In this document: positions 30,050 through 39,634 of the stretch, piece by piece | Layout: each line of letters begins with the position of its first letter | Numbering within the stretch: the stretch's first letter is position 1 | NCBI GenBank assembly: GCA_040380755.1 | Contig: JBEIIL010000001.1 | Location: forward strand, 13,388 to 77,387 | Source: Alsobacter sp040380755 | GTDB taxonomy: Bacteria > Pseudomonadota > Alphaproteobacteria > Rhizobiales > Beijerinckiaceae | Direction of reading: 5' to 3' | Length of the DNA: 64,000 bases | Notes under the pieces: generated by a model | Databases searched by the model: none | Seen by the model: only the letters and a program-made list of their open reading frames with translations | What the model was told of the DNA's origin: nothing | Translations under genes and position numbers: made by a program

Positions 30050-31270
30050 TCAGCCCCGGGCGGCGAGCGGGACGACGTTGTGCAACGTTTTGTCCCCGGT
30101 TTCAAGGAACCGGCGGACGTTGCGGGCGGCCTGGCGGATGCGCTGCTCGTTCTCCACCAGGGCGATGCGGACATAGTCGTCACCATGCTCGCCAAAGCCG
30201 ATCCCGGGCGCGACGGCCACCGACGCCTTCTCGACCAGCAGCTTGGAGAACTCCAGGCTGCCCAGCGCCCGGAACGGCTCGGGGATCTTCACCCACGCGA
30301 ACATCGATGCCTGCGGCGGCGGAAACTCCCAGCCGGCCCGGGCGAAGCTGTCGACCAGCGCGTCGCGGCGCTTGCGGTAGGTCTCGCGCATTTCCCTGAT
30401 GCAATCGTCGGGACCGTTGAGGGCCGCGGCGGCGGCCACCTGCACGGGCGTGAAGGCGCCGTAGTCGAGATAGCTCTTGACCCGCGCCAGCGCGGCGCAG
30501 AGCCGCTCATTGCCGACGGCAAATCCCATGCGCCAGCCTGCCATCGAGAACGTTTTCGACAGGGACGTGAACTCGACCGTCACATCCATGGCGCCAGGCA
30601 CCTGCAGCACCGACGGAGGCGGGTTGGCCTCGTCGAAATAGACCTCCGCATAAGCGAGGTCGGACAGGAGGATCAGCTCGTGCTTGCGGGCGAAGGCGAC
30701 GAGGTCTCGGTAGAAGTCGAGCGTCGCCGTGTAGGCGGTCGGATTGGCCGGGTAGCAGGTGACCAGCGCGATCGGCTTGGGGATCGAGTGGATCACCGAG
30801 CGCTCTAGCGCCCGGAACATCTCCTCGTTCGGCTCGGCAGGCACGGAGCGGATCACGCCGCCGGCCATCAGGAAGCCAAACGCATGGATCGGGTAGCTCG
30901 GGTTGGGCACCAGCACCACGTCGCCCGGTGCGGTGATCGCCTGGGCCATGTTGGCGAAGCCCTCCTTCGAGCCCAGCGTGGCGATGACCTGGGTGTCCGG
31001 GTTCAGCTTCACGCCGAAACGGCGCTCGTAATAGCCCGCCTGGGCACGGCGCAGGCCGCCGATGCCCTTGGAGGCCGAATAGCGGTCGGTCCGCGGCTTG
31101 CCGGCCGTCTCGACGAGCTTGTCGATCACGTGCTTGGGGGCGGCCAGGTCGGGATTGCCCATGCCGAGGTCGATGATGTCGGCGCCGCCATTGCGGGCCT
31201 GCGCCTTGATGCGGTTGACCTGCTCGAACACATAGGGGGGCAGGCGCTTGATGCGGTGAAAGTCGGTCAT
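30050..31270 (-). CDS. PLP-dependent aminotransferase (AlaC / LL-diaminopimelate aminotransferase-like)
   Basis: Predicted 406-residue class I aminotransferase. The Schiff-base lysine is K239 in TSLSKTFSMAGWRMGF, and the PLP-contacting segment LVTCYPANPTA and D204 in LLSDLAYAEV are conserved. In Rhizobiales the gene directly upstream of hom is usually annotated LL-diaminopimelate aminotransferase, but the sequence also fits AlaC-type alanine or glutamate-pyruvate aminotransferases, so the substrate is uncertain. ATG at 31270 chosen because the family opening DFHRIKRLPPYVF follows at once. First gene of an operon with hom, glpX and perhaps recJ. Confidence 0.9.
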   Translation of the reverse strand: MTDFHRIKRLPPYVFEQVNRIKAQARNGGADIIDLGMGNPDLAAPKHVIDKLVETAGKPRTDRYSASKGIGGLRRAQAGYYERRFGVKLNPDTQVIATLGSKEGFANMAQAITAPGDVVLVPNPSYPIHAFGFLMAGGVIRSVPAEPNEEMFRALERSVIHSIPKPIALVTCYPANPTAYTATLDFYRDLVAFARKHELILLSDLAYAEVYFDEANPPPSVLQVPGAMDVTVEFTSLSKTFSMAGWRMGFAVGNERLCAALARVKSYLDYGAFTPVQVAAAAALNGPDDCIREMRETYRKRRDALVDSFARAGWEFPPPQASMFAWVKIPEPFRALGSLEFSKLLVEKASVAVAPGIGFGEHGDDYVRIALVENEQRIRQAARNVRRFLETGDKTLHNVVPLAARG

Positions 31271-31410
31271 GGGTCCTGTCCTGCATGCGGGCATGGAATG
31301 GTCAAACCAACCGATTCCCTGCCGCTGGCGCGGTCTGCCTCTTTACACCCTCGTTCCGGGCTTGGCACGTCCCCCGGCGCGTGCCGGTGCGGGACCTTGG
31401 TCGAACCTGG

Positions 31411-31848
31411 TCAGCCGCCGGGACGGGCCGGCTGCGCGGCAGGCCTGATGGCAGGCTTGGCGGCGGCACGGTCACCCGGATTGGACTTTGCACTGGGTGA
31501 CGGCCTGCGGCCGGCGGCATCGTGGCGACGGCGGGTCGACTCCATCTCCGCCTCGAGGCTCTTCACCTCGTCGGCAGTGCGGACCTTGGTACCACGCGCC
31601 GGCGGTACCACACCGACAGGACGATAGTCCATGGCGGCGGGACGGCTCTTCTTCACGAATTCGGCTGGCTCCGGCACGGTGGTCGTAATGTTGAACTTGT
31701 CGGTGAACGGGCGCAGCGCGTCCGTCTCCGCCGACGGCTGCTGGGCCGCGCAGGTCATACCCGTCAATCCCAGCACGGTCATCGCGCCCACAAGGCGGAT
31801 GGCGCCTCGCGAGCAGCGGGCGGCGGCGTCATGCAGGTGATGGAACAT
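31411..31848 (-). CDS. Hypothetical exported protein
   Basis: Predicted 145 residues from the ATG at 31848. A basic N-terminus and hydrophobic stretch (VGAMTVLGLTGMTCAA) look like a signal peptide with cleavage near residue 32. The cysteine there does not fit a lipobox well. The mature part is polar, with a Lys/Glu segment (TADEVKSLEAEMES) and an Ala/Pro/Arg-rich tail, probably unstructured. I do not recognise a family. It is divergent from phaC with a 116-base gap that holds both promoters, including an AT-rich patch near 31888-31920. Confidence 0.6.
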   Translation of the reverse strand: MFHHLHDAAARCSRGAIRLVGAMTVLGLTGMTCAAQQPSAETDALRPFTDKFNITTTVPEPAEFVKKSRPAAMDYRPVGVVPPARGTKVRTADEVKSLEAEMESTRRRHDAAGRRPSPSAKSNPGDRAAAKPAIRPAAQPARPGG

Positions 31849-31964
31849 GCCGTGTATGGCCTTTGACGAATTTCTTTGCGCAGTCCGCACGGCTAAACCG
31901 TTAATATGGTCAAAACAGGATCGGTGCGGCAAGCGACGCCCGACAGGAACAGGGAAGCGACGCC

Positions 31965-33764
31965 ATGCAGGGTGGGCACGACAGCGCCGAGAGCAAGGTA
32001 CCACTTCCCAATGTCGAGGCACTCGCCGCCAATGGCGCCCGGCTGCTGGACGAGCTCGGGCGGGCGACCGCCGCCGCCATGAGGCCCGTCGAGCAAGGGC
32101 TGGTGAAGCCCGGCATGTCCGATGAGGTCAGCGACGTGGTCAAGACGCTCGGCAATGTCGTCGAGCACTGGGCGATGGATCCGCAGCGCGTGGTGATGGC
32201 GCAGGCCAGCCTGACCAAGGGCTTCCTCGACCTGTGGGCGACGACCCTGCGCCGGATGCAGGGCGAGGCCGTCGCGCCGGTGGCCGAGCCGGATCCCTCG
32301 GACCGCCGCTTCCGCGATCCGGACTGGTCAGAGAACCCGGTCTACGACTTCATCAAGCAGGCTTATCTGATCACGTCGCGCTGGGCCGAAGAGGTGGTCA
32401 AGGATGCGGACGGCGTGGATCCCCATGTCCGCCACAAGGCCGAGTTCTATGTCCGGCAGATCGCCAGCGCGCTGGCGCCGAGCAATTTCGTCGTCACCAA
32501 CCCCGAGTTGATGCGCGAAACGATCCGGGAGAACGGCGAGAACCTCGTGCGCGGCATGAAGATGCTGGCCGAGGATATTGAAGCCGGACAGGGAACGCTC
32601 AAGCTGCGGCAGACGTCGGGGCAGTTCGCTGTCGGCCGCGACCTGGCGGTCACACCCGGCAAGGTCGTGTACCGCAATGATCTGATGGAGTTGATCCAGT
32701 ACGAGCCGACGACCGAGACGGTGTTCCGCCGGCCGCTGCTGATCGTCCCGCCCTGGATCAACAAGTTCTACATTCTCGATCTCAACCAAGAGAAGTCGTT
32801 CATTCGCTGGGCCGTGGCGCAGGGTCTGACGGTCTTCGTCATCTCGTGGGTCAATCCGGACGAACGGCAGGCAACCAAGGGCTTCTAGGACTACATGCGA
32901 GAGGGCATTTTTGATGCCCTCGACGCGGTCAAGGGCGCGACCGGCGAGGAGCAGGTGACCGCTATCGGCTACTGCGTCGGCGGAACCCTTCTGTCGGTGG
33001 CCCTGGCTCACATGGCGGCCATGGGCGACACGCGCATCACCAGCGCGACGCTCTTCACCACCCAGGTCGACTTCACCCATGCGGGCGACCTGGCGGTATT
33101 CGTCGACGAGGAGCAGGTCCGCCAACTCGAGGACAAGATGTATGCGCGCGGCTACCTCAAGGGCTCGACCATGGCGTCGGCCTTCAACATGCTGCGCCCG
33201 AACGACCTGATCTGGCCCTATGTCGTGAATGTCTACCTGAAGGGGAAAGAACCGTTCCCGTTCGACCTGCTGTACTGGAACGCCGACAGCACCCGAATGC
33301 CGGCGGCCAACCACTCCTTCTATCTGCGCAACTGCTACCTGGAGAACCGGCTGGCCAAGGGCGAGATGGAGGTTGGCGGCATCACCCTCGACCTGAAGAA
33401 GGTGACCATCCCGATCTACAACCTTGCCGCAAAAGAGGACCACATCGCCCCGGCACGGTCAGTGTTCGTCGGATCGCAAAGCTTTGGCGGGCCCGTGACC
33501 TATGTGATGGCGGGATCCGGCCATATCGCCGGGGTGGTGAACCCTGCGGACAAGCCAAAGTACCAGTTCTGGACCGGTGGTCCGCCACAGGGCCGGTTCG
33601 AAGACTGGGTCGCGGCAGCAAGCGAGACGCCGGGATCGTGGTGGCCGCATTGGATCCAGTGGATCGCCGCCCAGGCTCCCGACAGGGTCAAGGCGCGCAA
33701 GCCGGGCGGGCGGCGCAAGACGCTCGGCGATGCGCCGGGCGACTATGTTCGCGTGCGGGCCTGA
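31965..33764 (+). pseudogene. phaC: Class I polyhydroxyalkanoate synthase interrupted by in-frame TAG
   Basis: The full-length frame would encode 599 residues of PhaC, which polymerises (R)-3-hydroxyacyl-CoA into storage granules. A TAG at 32886-32888 (codon 308) splits it. The codon sits between GF and DYMREGIF, where family members normally read GFEDYMREG, so GAG became TAG by one base change. The first part (307 residues) holds the N-terminal domain with IVPPWINKFYILDL. The second holds the catalytic triad: C337 in GYCVGGT, D in KEDHIAPARS and H in GSGHIAGV. An ATG 9 bases after the TAG starts an in-frame 289-residue ORF and could allow re-initiation. No other lesion is seen. It may be a real nonsense mutation or a sequencing error. 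Confidence 0.9.
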
Positions 33765-33783
33765 CGGTCCGAAGGGCTTTTGC

Positions 33784-33851
33784 CTCCTGAGGGCCTTTCC
33801 CTCCTGAGGGCCTTTCCCTCCTGAGGGCCCTGCCCTCCTGAGGGCCCTGCC
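33784..33851. repeat. Four 17-bp tandem repeats after phaC
   Basis: Four adjacent 17-base units. The first two are CTCCTGAGGGCCTTTCC and the last two differ only in the final bases (GGCCCTGCC). They begin 19 bases after the phaC stop codon. Each unit contains a short CCTGAGGG motif and could fold with its neighbours, but no coding role is apparent. Confidence 0.9.
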
Positions 33852-33873
33852 CTCACGGATATCTCCAACGCAA

Positions 33874-33903
33874 AAAGGGCCGGCATTGCTACCGGCCTTT
33901 TCG
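33874..33903. terminator. Bidirectional terminator between phaC and the FadL-like gene
   Basis: GGCCGG (33878-33883) pairs with CCGGCC (33892-33897) around an 8-base loop. The stem is extended by a G-T pair and A-T pairs, giving an A-run on one side and TTTT on the other. It suits termination in both directions between the converging genes. Confidence 0.85.
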
Positions 33904-33951
33904 TTTGGTGGGGTCTTGCGGGCGTATCCGCCCGCCGCTTCTCGAGGCGCG

Positions 33952-35328
33952 TCAGAACTTGGCGATGACCGGGATGGTCTTGCTCGGGTCGTCCCAGCGG
34001 AACTTCATGCCGACGCTGATGATGTCGACATGGGCGTCGACGGTGCCGACGAGCGGTCCGTAGGTGGTGCTGTAGCCCGGATTGCCAGGCACCATCGCGA
34101 TGTTGGTGTTGGCCGGGAACAGATGGGCGTAGGCAATGTCGAAGGTGAGCTTGTGGTTGAAGTTGTAGCTGGCGCCGAGCGTCGCCCAGATGCGGTCATT
34201 GTCGGGCAGGCGCAGCGAGCGCGTCTCGGTGCCGATCGGCGACTTCTCGTATGCGAGGCCGGCGCGGACCGTCCAGGTCGGATCGATCTTGTATTCGCCA
34301 CCAATGGAGGCGTACCAGCCGTCCTTGTAGCCGAGCGGCAGGAACGGCGTCCCCGGATAGAGGCTGCCATTCGACTCCTGAACGACGCGCGGATAGCCGA
34401 CGCGGCTCCAGTTCGTCCATTCGAAGCCGGCCGAGACCGAGAACTTGTCGTTGACGGTCTGCTTGATGCCGACCGTGATGGTCTCGGGCAGCACGACATT
34501 CGACTTGACCAGGCTCGTCGGGAAGGCGGCGCGCAGAGGCGCCGTGGCCGGCGCTGCGTTGAACGGGAAGCCGAAGGTCAGGCCGGTGAAGGTCCCCTTC
34601 AGCTCCTGTTCGACCGCCGAGCGATAGCCGATGCCGATCTCGGTGCCGGCAATCGGCGTGATCGTGGCGCCCAGTGTGAAGCCGTAGCCGATCGAGTCAC
34701 CCTCGATGCCGAACGCCTGGCTCTGCGATGCCGGCAGGCCGAGGGTGGGGGCGTCGAAGAACGACTTGTAGGTCGTCTGGAAATGCATCACCCGAAGGCC
34801 GGCCGCGACAGAGATCATGTCATTGATCTTGTAGGCGACGGTCGGGGTCAGTTCGAACGAGAGAACACCGGTGGAGAAGCCGTAGCCGCGGCCGACGCCA
34901 AAATCGGAGCTCGGCTTGGTGGTGAGACCGTAAGGCGTGTTGATGCCAAGTCCGACCCACAGCTTGTCGTTCAGCTGGATGCTCGAATAGGAGGCCGGCA
35001 GCGCGGCGTCCTGACCAAGATCACCGGTGGTCAGACCGTTGAAGCGCGCCGCCGAGCCGGGGCCAGCGTTGAACTTGGCGTAGGGGAAAATGCCCGAAAT
35101 CGCCGATTCGAACTGGATGCCCGGAACCTTCGTGAGAGTCGCCGGGTTCCAGAACATCGAGCCCAGGCCGGCCGAACCCGCGCCGACACCGGCGAAGGCC
35201 ATCCCAAGGCCTGCGGCGCTCTGCTCGCGCAACGCAAAACCGCCGGCCTGCGCAGCTCCCGACAAGGCGGTGATGGCTGCGGCTGACACGGCGCCGGCGA
35301 GAAGGATCCTGAGTGTCGGTTGCCGCAT
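33952..35328 (-). CDS. Outer membrane protein of the FadL/TodX (OmpP1) family
   Basis: Predicted 458-residue outer-membrane beta-barrel that lets long-chain fatty acids or other hydrophobic compounds cross by lateral diffusion. A signal peptide ends near residue 28 (GAAQA). The mature N-terminus GGFALREQSAAGLGMAFAG and the block SMFWNPATLT form the family's hatch region, and the rest is alternating beta-strand sequence ending in a terminal Phe. Convergent with phaC; fatty-acid uptake next to polyester synthesis is suggestive but not proof of a shared role. Confidence 0.9.
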   Translation of the reverse strand: MRQPTLRILLAGAVSAAAITALSGAAQAGGFALREQSAAGLGMAFAGVGAGSAGLGSMFWNPATLTKVPGIQFESAISGIFPYAKFNAGPGSAARFNGLTTGDLGQDAALPASYSSIQLNDKLWVGLGINTPYGLTTKPSSDFGVGRGYGFSTGVLSFELTPTVAYKINDMISVAAGLRVMHFQTTYKSFFDAPTLGLPASQSQAFGIEGDSIGYGFTLGATITPIAGTEIGIGYRSAVEQELKGTFTGLTFGFPFNAAPATAPLRAAFPTSLVKSNVVLPETITVGIKQTVNDKFSVSAGFEWTNWSRVGYPRVVQESNGSLYPGTPFLPLGYKDGWYASIGGEYKIDPTWTVRAGLAYEKSPIGTETRSLRLPDNDRIWATLGASYNFNHKLTFDIAYAHLFPANTNIAMVPGNPGYSTTYGPLVGTVDAHVDIISVGMKFRWDDPSKTIPVIAKF

Positions 35329-35769
35329 GGAACGTTCCCTTCGAGTCTTTTGGACGGGCCGCGCACGACGAACCGGCGACCGTTGAGAGAACTTTACTCA
35401 TCACTCCGGGCCGATTGGCAAGCGACCACGACCAACTCAGGAGGACGTAGGGGATCGCCGATTGCGTGTGTTAAAGGGTCGAAAATGGCCGAAAAGGTGG
35501 CGAAAGACGGTCATTTTATCACAATTCACTAAAGTTCATATCGAAACTGTCTGCAGATAGACCATTATTCCTCCACCACGCCTCTGCAATTGATCCGTTC
35601 GCTCCGTCCGCCTCTGGCGTGTTTGTGTGGCAGCGTTGCCGATCCGCAACAGCGTTGCGCCAAACCTGAGCCCGGGCGTTGCTTGCGAGCGCCACGCTTG
35701 CGGCAAACGGCCTGCAACGACAAAATCGATTGAGTGGCCCGCAAGTGGCCGTGTTGTGCAGGAAACGCC
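35329..35769. other. AT-rich divergent intergenic region
   Basis: About 440 bases between the FadL-like gene and the FAH-family gene, with no gene. Positions 35500-35575 are clearly richer in A and T than the rest of the window and probably hold promoters. An imperfect 14-bp palindrome CTGTCTGCAGATAG (35547-35560) is the most operator-like element. An AGGAAA ribosome binding site precedes the FAH ATG. Confidence 0.5.
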
Positions 35770-36617
35770 ATGAAACTCGTTCGATTCGGCAAGGCTGGCG
35801 CCGAGAAGCCCGGCATCGTCGATGCCGACGGCATCGTCCGTGATCTATCCGCCCATGTGGCCGACTTCGCGGGAGCCGCGCTCAACCCGCGCAACCTCGC
35901 CAAGCTGAAGAAGATCGACCCCAAGAGCCTGCCGGCCGTCCGCAAGGGAACGCGGCTCGGCTCATGCGTGGCGCGGCCAGGCAATTTCATCGCCGTCGGG
36001 CTGAACTTCGCCGACCACGCCGCCGAGACAGGCGCGGCAATTCCAGCCGAGCCGATTCTGTTCAACAAGGCGCCCAACTGCGTGCAGGGCCCCGACGACA
36101 CCATCGTCATTCCGAAGGGCGCGAAGAAGACCGACTGGGAGGTCGAACTGGCGGTGGTGATCGGCCGCACGGCCCTGCATGTCGAGGAGAAGGACGCACT
36201 CGGCTACATCGCCGGCTACTGCGTCTGCAACGACATCTCCGAGCGCGAATTCCAGGCCGAGCGTGGCGGCCAGTGGATGAAAGGCAAAAGCGCACCCACC
36301 TTCGGGCCGATCGGCCCGTGGCTGGTCACGCCGACGAGATCAAGGATCCTCAGAACCTCGCCATGTGGCTGGAGCTCAACGGCAAGAAGGTCCAGAACGG
36401 CTCGTCGAAGACCATGATCTTCGGCGTCGCCCACCTGATCGCCTACATCTCGCGCTTCATGCAGCTGGATCCGGGCGACGTCATCACCACAGGAACGCCG
36501 CCGGGCGTCGGCCTCGGCATGAAGCCGCCGAAGTTCCTCAAGGCCGGCGATACCATGCGGGTGGGCATCGCCGGGCTCGGCGAGCAGAGCCAGAAGGTCG
36601 TCGCCTTCGAGGCCTAG
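35770..36617 (+). pseudogene. Fumarylacetoacetate hydrolase family gene with a 1-base frameshift
   Basis: The 5' frame encodes a FAH-fold hydrolase from MKLVRFGKAG with metal ligands E124 and E126 (WEVELAVV) and D155 (CNDISERE). It changes reading frame after T187, at about 36331-36336, where relatives read WLVT followed by DEIKDPQNLAMWL. That sequence appears in the +2 frame and continues to a normal end, KVVAFEA, at 36617. Restoring one base gives 282 residues, the usual length for the ureidoglycolate lyase/2,4-diketo-3-deoxy-fuconate hydrolase branch. As written, translation continues in the wrong frame to 36417. Either a recent mutation or an assembly indel. Confidence 0.9.
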
Positions 36618-36665
36618 CCGCGACATCCGGGGCGCTGCACCAGGCAGCGCCCCGCTTTCGGAGTG

Positions 36666-37592
36666 TCAGTCGATCCCGAGCATCAGCCGCAGGTTCTGCA
36701 CGGCAGCGCCGGACGCGCCCTTGCCGAGATTGTCGAGGCGGGCCACGAGCACCGCCTGCCGGTGCGTCTCGCTGCCATAGACGCGCAGCTCCAGCCGGTT
36801 GGTGTCGTTGAGGGCCTCGGGCTCGAGCTTGCCGGCGGCGAGATCCGCATCTTCAGCCGCGATGACCTTGACGGTGTCGCTCCCGGCGTAACGGGCGGCG
36901 AGCGCCGCACGCAGATCAGCGACGGATGGGCGACCGGGCAGCGTGTCGAGGTGCAGCGGCACGCTGACCAGCATGCCCTGGCGAAAATTGCCGACCGAGG
37001 GCACGAAGATCGGCCGCCGGGTCAGGCAGCCATAGCGCTGGAGCTCAGGCAGGTGCTTGTGCGCCAGGCCCAGCCCGTAGAGCTCGAAGGCCGGGGCCGT
37101 GCCGGCCTCGTAGGACTCGATCATGCTCTTGCCGCCACCCGAATAGCCGCTCACGGCGTTGACACTGACCGGATGATCGGCGGGCAGCAGGCCGGCATCG
37201 ACGAGCGGGCGGATCAGGGCGATGCCGCCGGTCGGATAGCAGCCCGGATTGGACACGCGCCTGGCAGCCCGGATGGCATCGGCCTGCCCCGGCGTCAGCT
37301 CGGCAAACCCGTAGGTCCAGCTCTCGGCGACGCGGAAGGCGGTTGAGGCATCGAGCAGGCGCGGCGCGGCCGAGCCGAGCTCGTCGGCCAGCCGGGCCGA
37401 TTCCTTCGAGGCCTCGTCGGGCAGGCAGAGCACGACCGCATCCGCCTGCGCCATCAGGTCCTTGCGGGCGGCAGGATCCTTGCGCAGTGCCGGCTCGATG
37501 GCGAGCAGCGTGACGCCGTCCATGCGGCTCAGCCGCTCGCGGATGCCAAGACCGGTGGTGCCTGCCTCGCCGTCGATGAAGATTTTTGCCAT
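36666..37592 (-). CDS. argC: N-acetyl-gamma-glutamyl-phosphate reductase (short type)
   Basis: Predicted 308-residue NADPH-dependent enzyme of arginine synthesis that reduces N-acetyl-glutamyl phosphate to the semialdehyde. The nucleotide loop GEAGTTG (residues 8-14) and catalytic cysteine C118 in VSNPGCYPTGG are intact. The length and the IFIDGEAGTTG opening mark the short class 2 ArgC common in Rhizobiales. The ATG at 37592 is the family start; the frame extends 18 codons upstream. In many relatives argC directly follows rpsI, but here a Bug receptor gene on the other strand separates them. Confidence 0.94.
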   Translation of the reverse strand: MAKIFIDGEAGTTGLGIRERLSRMDGVTLLAIEPALRKDPAARKDLMAQADAVVLCLPDEASKESARLADELGSAAPRLLDASTAFRVAESWTYGFAELTPGQADAIRAARRVSNPGCYPTGGIALIRPLVDAGLLPADHPVSVNAVSGYSGGGKSMIESYEAGTAPAFELYGLGLAHKHLPELQRYGCLTRRPIFVPSVGNFRQGMLVSVPLHLDTLPGRPSVADLRAALAARYAGSDTVKVIAAEDADLAAGKLEPEALNDTNRLELRVYGSETHRQAVLVARLDNLGKGASGAAVQNLRLMLGID

Positions 37593-38013
37593 AGCAGTAT
37601 CCTCCATTCCGTCCTTACCCCGCAGGGTCGGCCCGGCCGGGCTCAAGCGCCCGTTCTGTCCAGTCTGGTTCCTATGCCGCGTTCAATCGCAGCCCTGCAT
37701 CGGCTGACACCGCGCACCGGGCGCGGTGACGACAGCGGTCATCGTCGCGAGCGGCGCGCAACAGTCGCGCACGCTGGCGCGGACGGGGGCAGGTTCACGG
37801 TCATGGCGGCTGCATGCCGGAGGACCTGCCCGCTGTCAACGGGTCTGCGGCGTGCCCGGCCGGGCCGGCGCGGTCGAAACCAGCGGGCAAGCTTAACCGT
37901 GAAGTGACTTGCCTCGGATCGGCGGCTCCATAATTGTGTCACATCGGCTGCGCGACGCTGCAGCCACAACCAGAACGGCGGGCTGCCCAAAGCCCGCCAC
38001 CAGGAGGACCACT
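37593..38013. other. Divergent intergenic region, argC / Bug receptor
   Basis: About 420 GC-rich bases without a supported gene. It must carry the promoters of both divergent genes. Near its right end are a weak GGCAAG...CTTGCC inverted repeat (about 37886-37913) around TTAACC, and a strong AGGAGGA ribosome binding site for the receptor (about 38002-38008). Nothing else recognisable. Confidence 0.5.
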
Positions 38014-39000
38014 ATGTCGAAGCCGTTTCCGGCGATGGGCCCCGTGCTCGCCGCCGCCGTCCTTGTTGCCGGCCTTGCCGGTCCGGCCGCCGCGCAGCAG
38101 GATTGGCCGAAGAAGCCCGTCACCCTGATCGTTCCGTTCGCCGCCGGCGGCGGCACCGATGCTTTCGCCCGGCCGCTGGCTGCTTTCTGGGAGAACAAGC
38201 TCGGCGTGCGGATCCTGATCGAGAACAAGGCCGGGGCCGGCGGCACTGTCGGCGCTTCGGCCGCCGCGAAGGCGGCGCCGGACGGCTACACGCTGTTCAT
38301 CGGGGCCGCCCACCACGCCATCGCGCCGGCGCTTTATCCGAAGCTCGACTATGACATCGAGAAGGATTTCGTGCCGATCGGCGTGATCTCGGTGGTGCCG
38401 CAGGTCGTGGTCGTCAACCCGCAGAAGATCACCGCCAAGACGATGGCGGAGTTCATCGCCGCGGCCAAGGCCAAGCCGGGGACGCTGAACTTCGCGTCGG
38501 CAGGCCACGGCACGACCCATCACCTGGCCGGCGAGCTGTTCAAGCTGGTCACCGGCACGCAGATCACCCATGTGCCCTACCGCGGCGCCGGTCCTGCGAT
38601 GACTGATCTGGTCGCCGGCCATGTCGACATGATGTTCGACGGGCTGGGCTCCTCGGCGGAGCGCATCTCCGGTGGCCAGCTGCGGGCCCTCGCAGTGGCG
38701 GCCGACAAGCGCTCGCCCAGCTTCCCCGACGTCCCGACCGCGGCAGAGGGCGGCCTGCAGGGCTATGTGGTCTCGACCTGGTACGCCCTGTGGGCGCCGA
38801 AGGGCACGCCACCGGCGATGGTCGAGCGGATCCAGGCCGAGCTGAAGTCCACCCTGTCGCAGCCGGCGACGAAGGAGACCTGGTTCCGCAACGGCTCGGA
38901 CATTCCCGACCTGTATGGCGAGGCCTTCGGCCGGTTCGTCTCGGCCGAGGTGGTGCGCTGGGGCAAGGTCGTCCGGGACGCGAACGTCAAGCTGGACTGA
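38014..39000 (+). CDS. Tripartite tricarboxylate transporter receptor (TctC/Bug family)
   Basis: Predicted 328-residue periplasmic solute receptor. A signal peptide ends at about residue 28 (GPAAAQQ). The family's start region (DWPKKPVTLIVPFAAGGGTD) gives the two ligand loops, and VPYRGAGPAMTDLVAGHVD and ADKRSPSFPDVPTAAE are characteristic later blocks. Such receptors bind carboxylates; the TctA and TctB membrane partners are absent, as is usual for Bug genes. The AGGAGGA site upstream fixes the ATG at 38014. It is placed between argC and rpsI, on the opposite strand to both. Confidence 0.93.
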   Translation: MSKPFPAMGPVLAAAVLVAGLAGPAAAQQDWPKKPVTLIVPFAAGGGTDAFARPLAAFWENKLGVRILIENKAGAGGTVGASAAAKAAPDGYTLFIGAAHHAIAPALYPKLDYDIEKDFVPIGVISVVPQVVVVNPQKITAKTMAEFIAAAKAKPGTLNFASAGHGTTHHLAGELFKLVTGTQITHVPYRGAGPAMTDLVAGHVDMMFDGLGSSAERISGGQLRALAVAADKRSPSFPDVPTAAEGGLQGYVVSTWYALWAPKGTPPAMVERIQAELKSTLSQPATKETWFRNGSDIPDLYGEAFGRFVSAEVVRWGKVVRDANVKLD

Positions 39001-39083
39001 GCGCGCCGGGACGATCGCCGTCGCAGCCCGGCGGACCGGGGGCCTGCCAAGGGCGGGCGTCCCGGTCCACAGCCCTGCGACAA

Positions 39084-39107
39084 CGAAAAAGAGCGGCCTG
39101 AGCCGCC
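39084..39107 (-). terminator. Probable terminator after rplM-rpsI
   Basis: On the minus strand GCGGC, TCAG loop and GCCGC are followed by TCTTTTTC. The short but all-GC stem with a T-run is about 45 bases past the rpsI stop. Confidence 0.65.
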
Positions 39108-39152
39108 CTTCTGTTCTTCGCAAACCAGTCGAACAAACGACCGGAAATAGCT

Positions 39153-39632
39153 TCAGCGCTTGGAGAACTGGAAGCTGCGGCGAGCCTTCTTGCGGCCGTA
39201 CTTCTTGCGCTCGACGACGCGGCTGTCGCGGGTCAGGAAGCCAACCTTCTTGAGCACGCCGCGCAGGTCGGGCTCGTAATAGGTCAGCGCCTTGGCAAGG
39301 CCGTGGCGCACCGCACCGGCCTGGCCGGAGAGACCGCCGCCCGCCACCGTGACGGTGATGTCGTACTGGTTCAGCCGGTTGGCCACCAGCAGCGGCTGCT
39401 GCAGGATCATGCGCAGCACCGGACGGGCGAAATAGGTCACCACGTCACGCTCGTTGATGACGATCTTGCCGGCGCCGGGCTTGATCCATCCGCGGGCGAC
39501 CGCGTCCTTGCGCTTGCCGGTGGCGTAGGCACGACCGAACTTGTCGAGCTTCTGGACATGGACCGGGGCCTCGGCCACGGCCGGGGCGACGGCGCCCTTG
39601 AGATCCTGGAGGGACTGGAGGGTTTCGGCCAT
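39153..39632 (-). CDS. rpsI: 30S ribosomal protein S9
   Basis: Predicted 159-residue small-subunit protein whose C-terminal tail reaches the P-site tRNA. The family core is clear: GRAYATGKRKDAVARGWIKPG, GGGLSGQAGAVRHGLAKAL, and the basic tail ending FQFSKR. The first 30 residues form the variable N-terminal extension usual in alphaproteobacteria. The start is two bases after the rplM stop, so the pair is co-translated. Confidence 0.97.
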   Translation of the reverse strand: MAETLQSLQDLKGAVAPAVAEAPVHVQKLDKFGRAYATGKRKDAVARGWIKPGAGKIVINERDVVTYFARPVLRMILQQPLLVANRLNQYDITVTVAGGGLSGQAGAVRHGLAKALTYYEPDLRGVLKKVGFLTRDSRVVERKKYGRKKARRSFQFSKR

Positions 39633-39634
39633 GA

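Noticed and set aside
28125..30176. 683-codon open frame antisense to glpX and hom
   Set aside because: Spans two well-supported genes and their gap, has low-complexity composition and no family resemblance.
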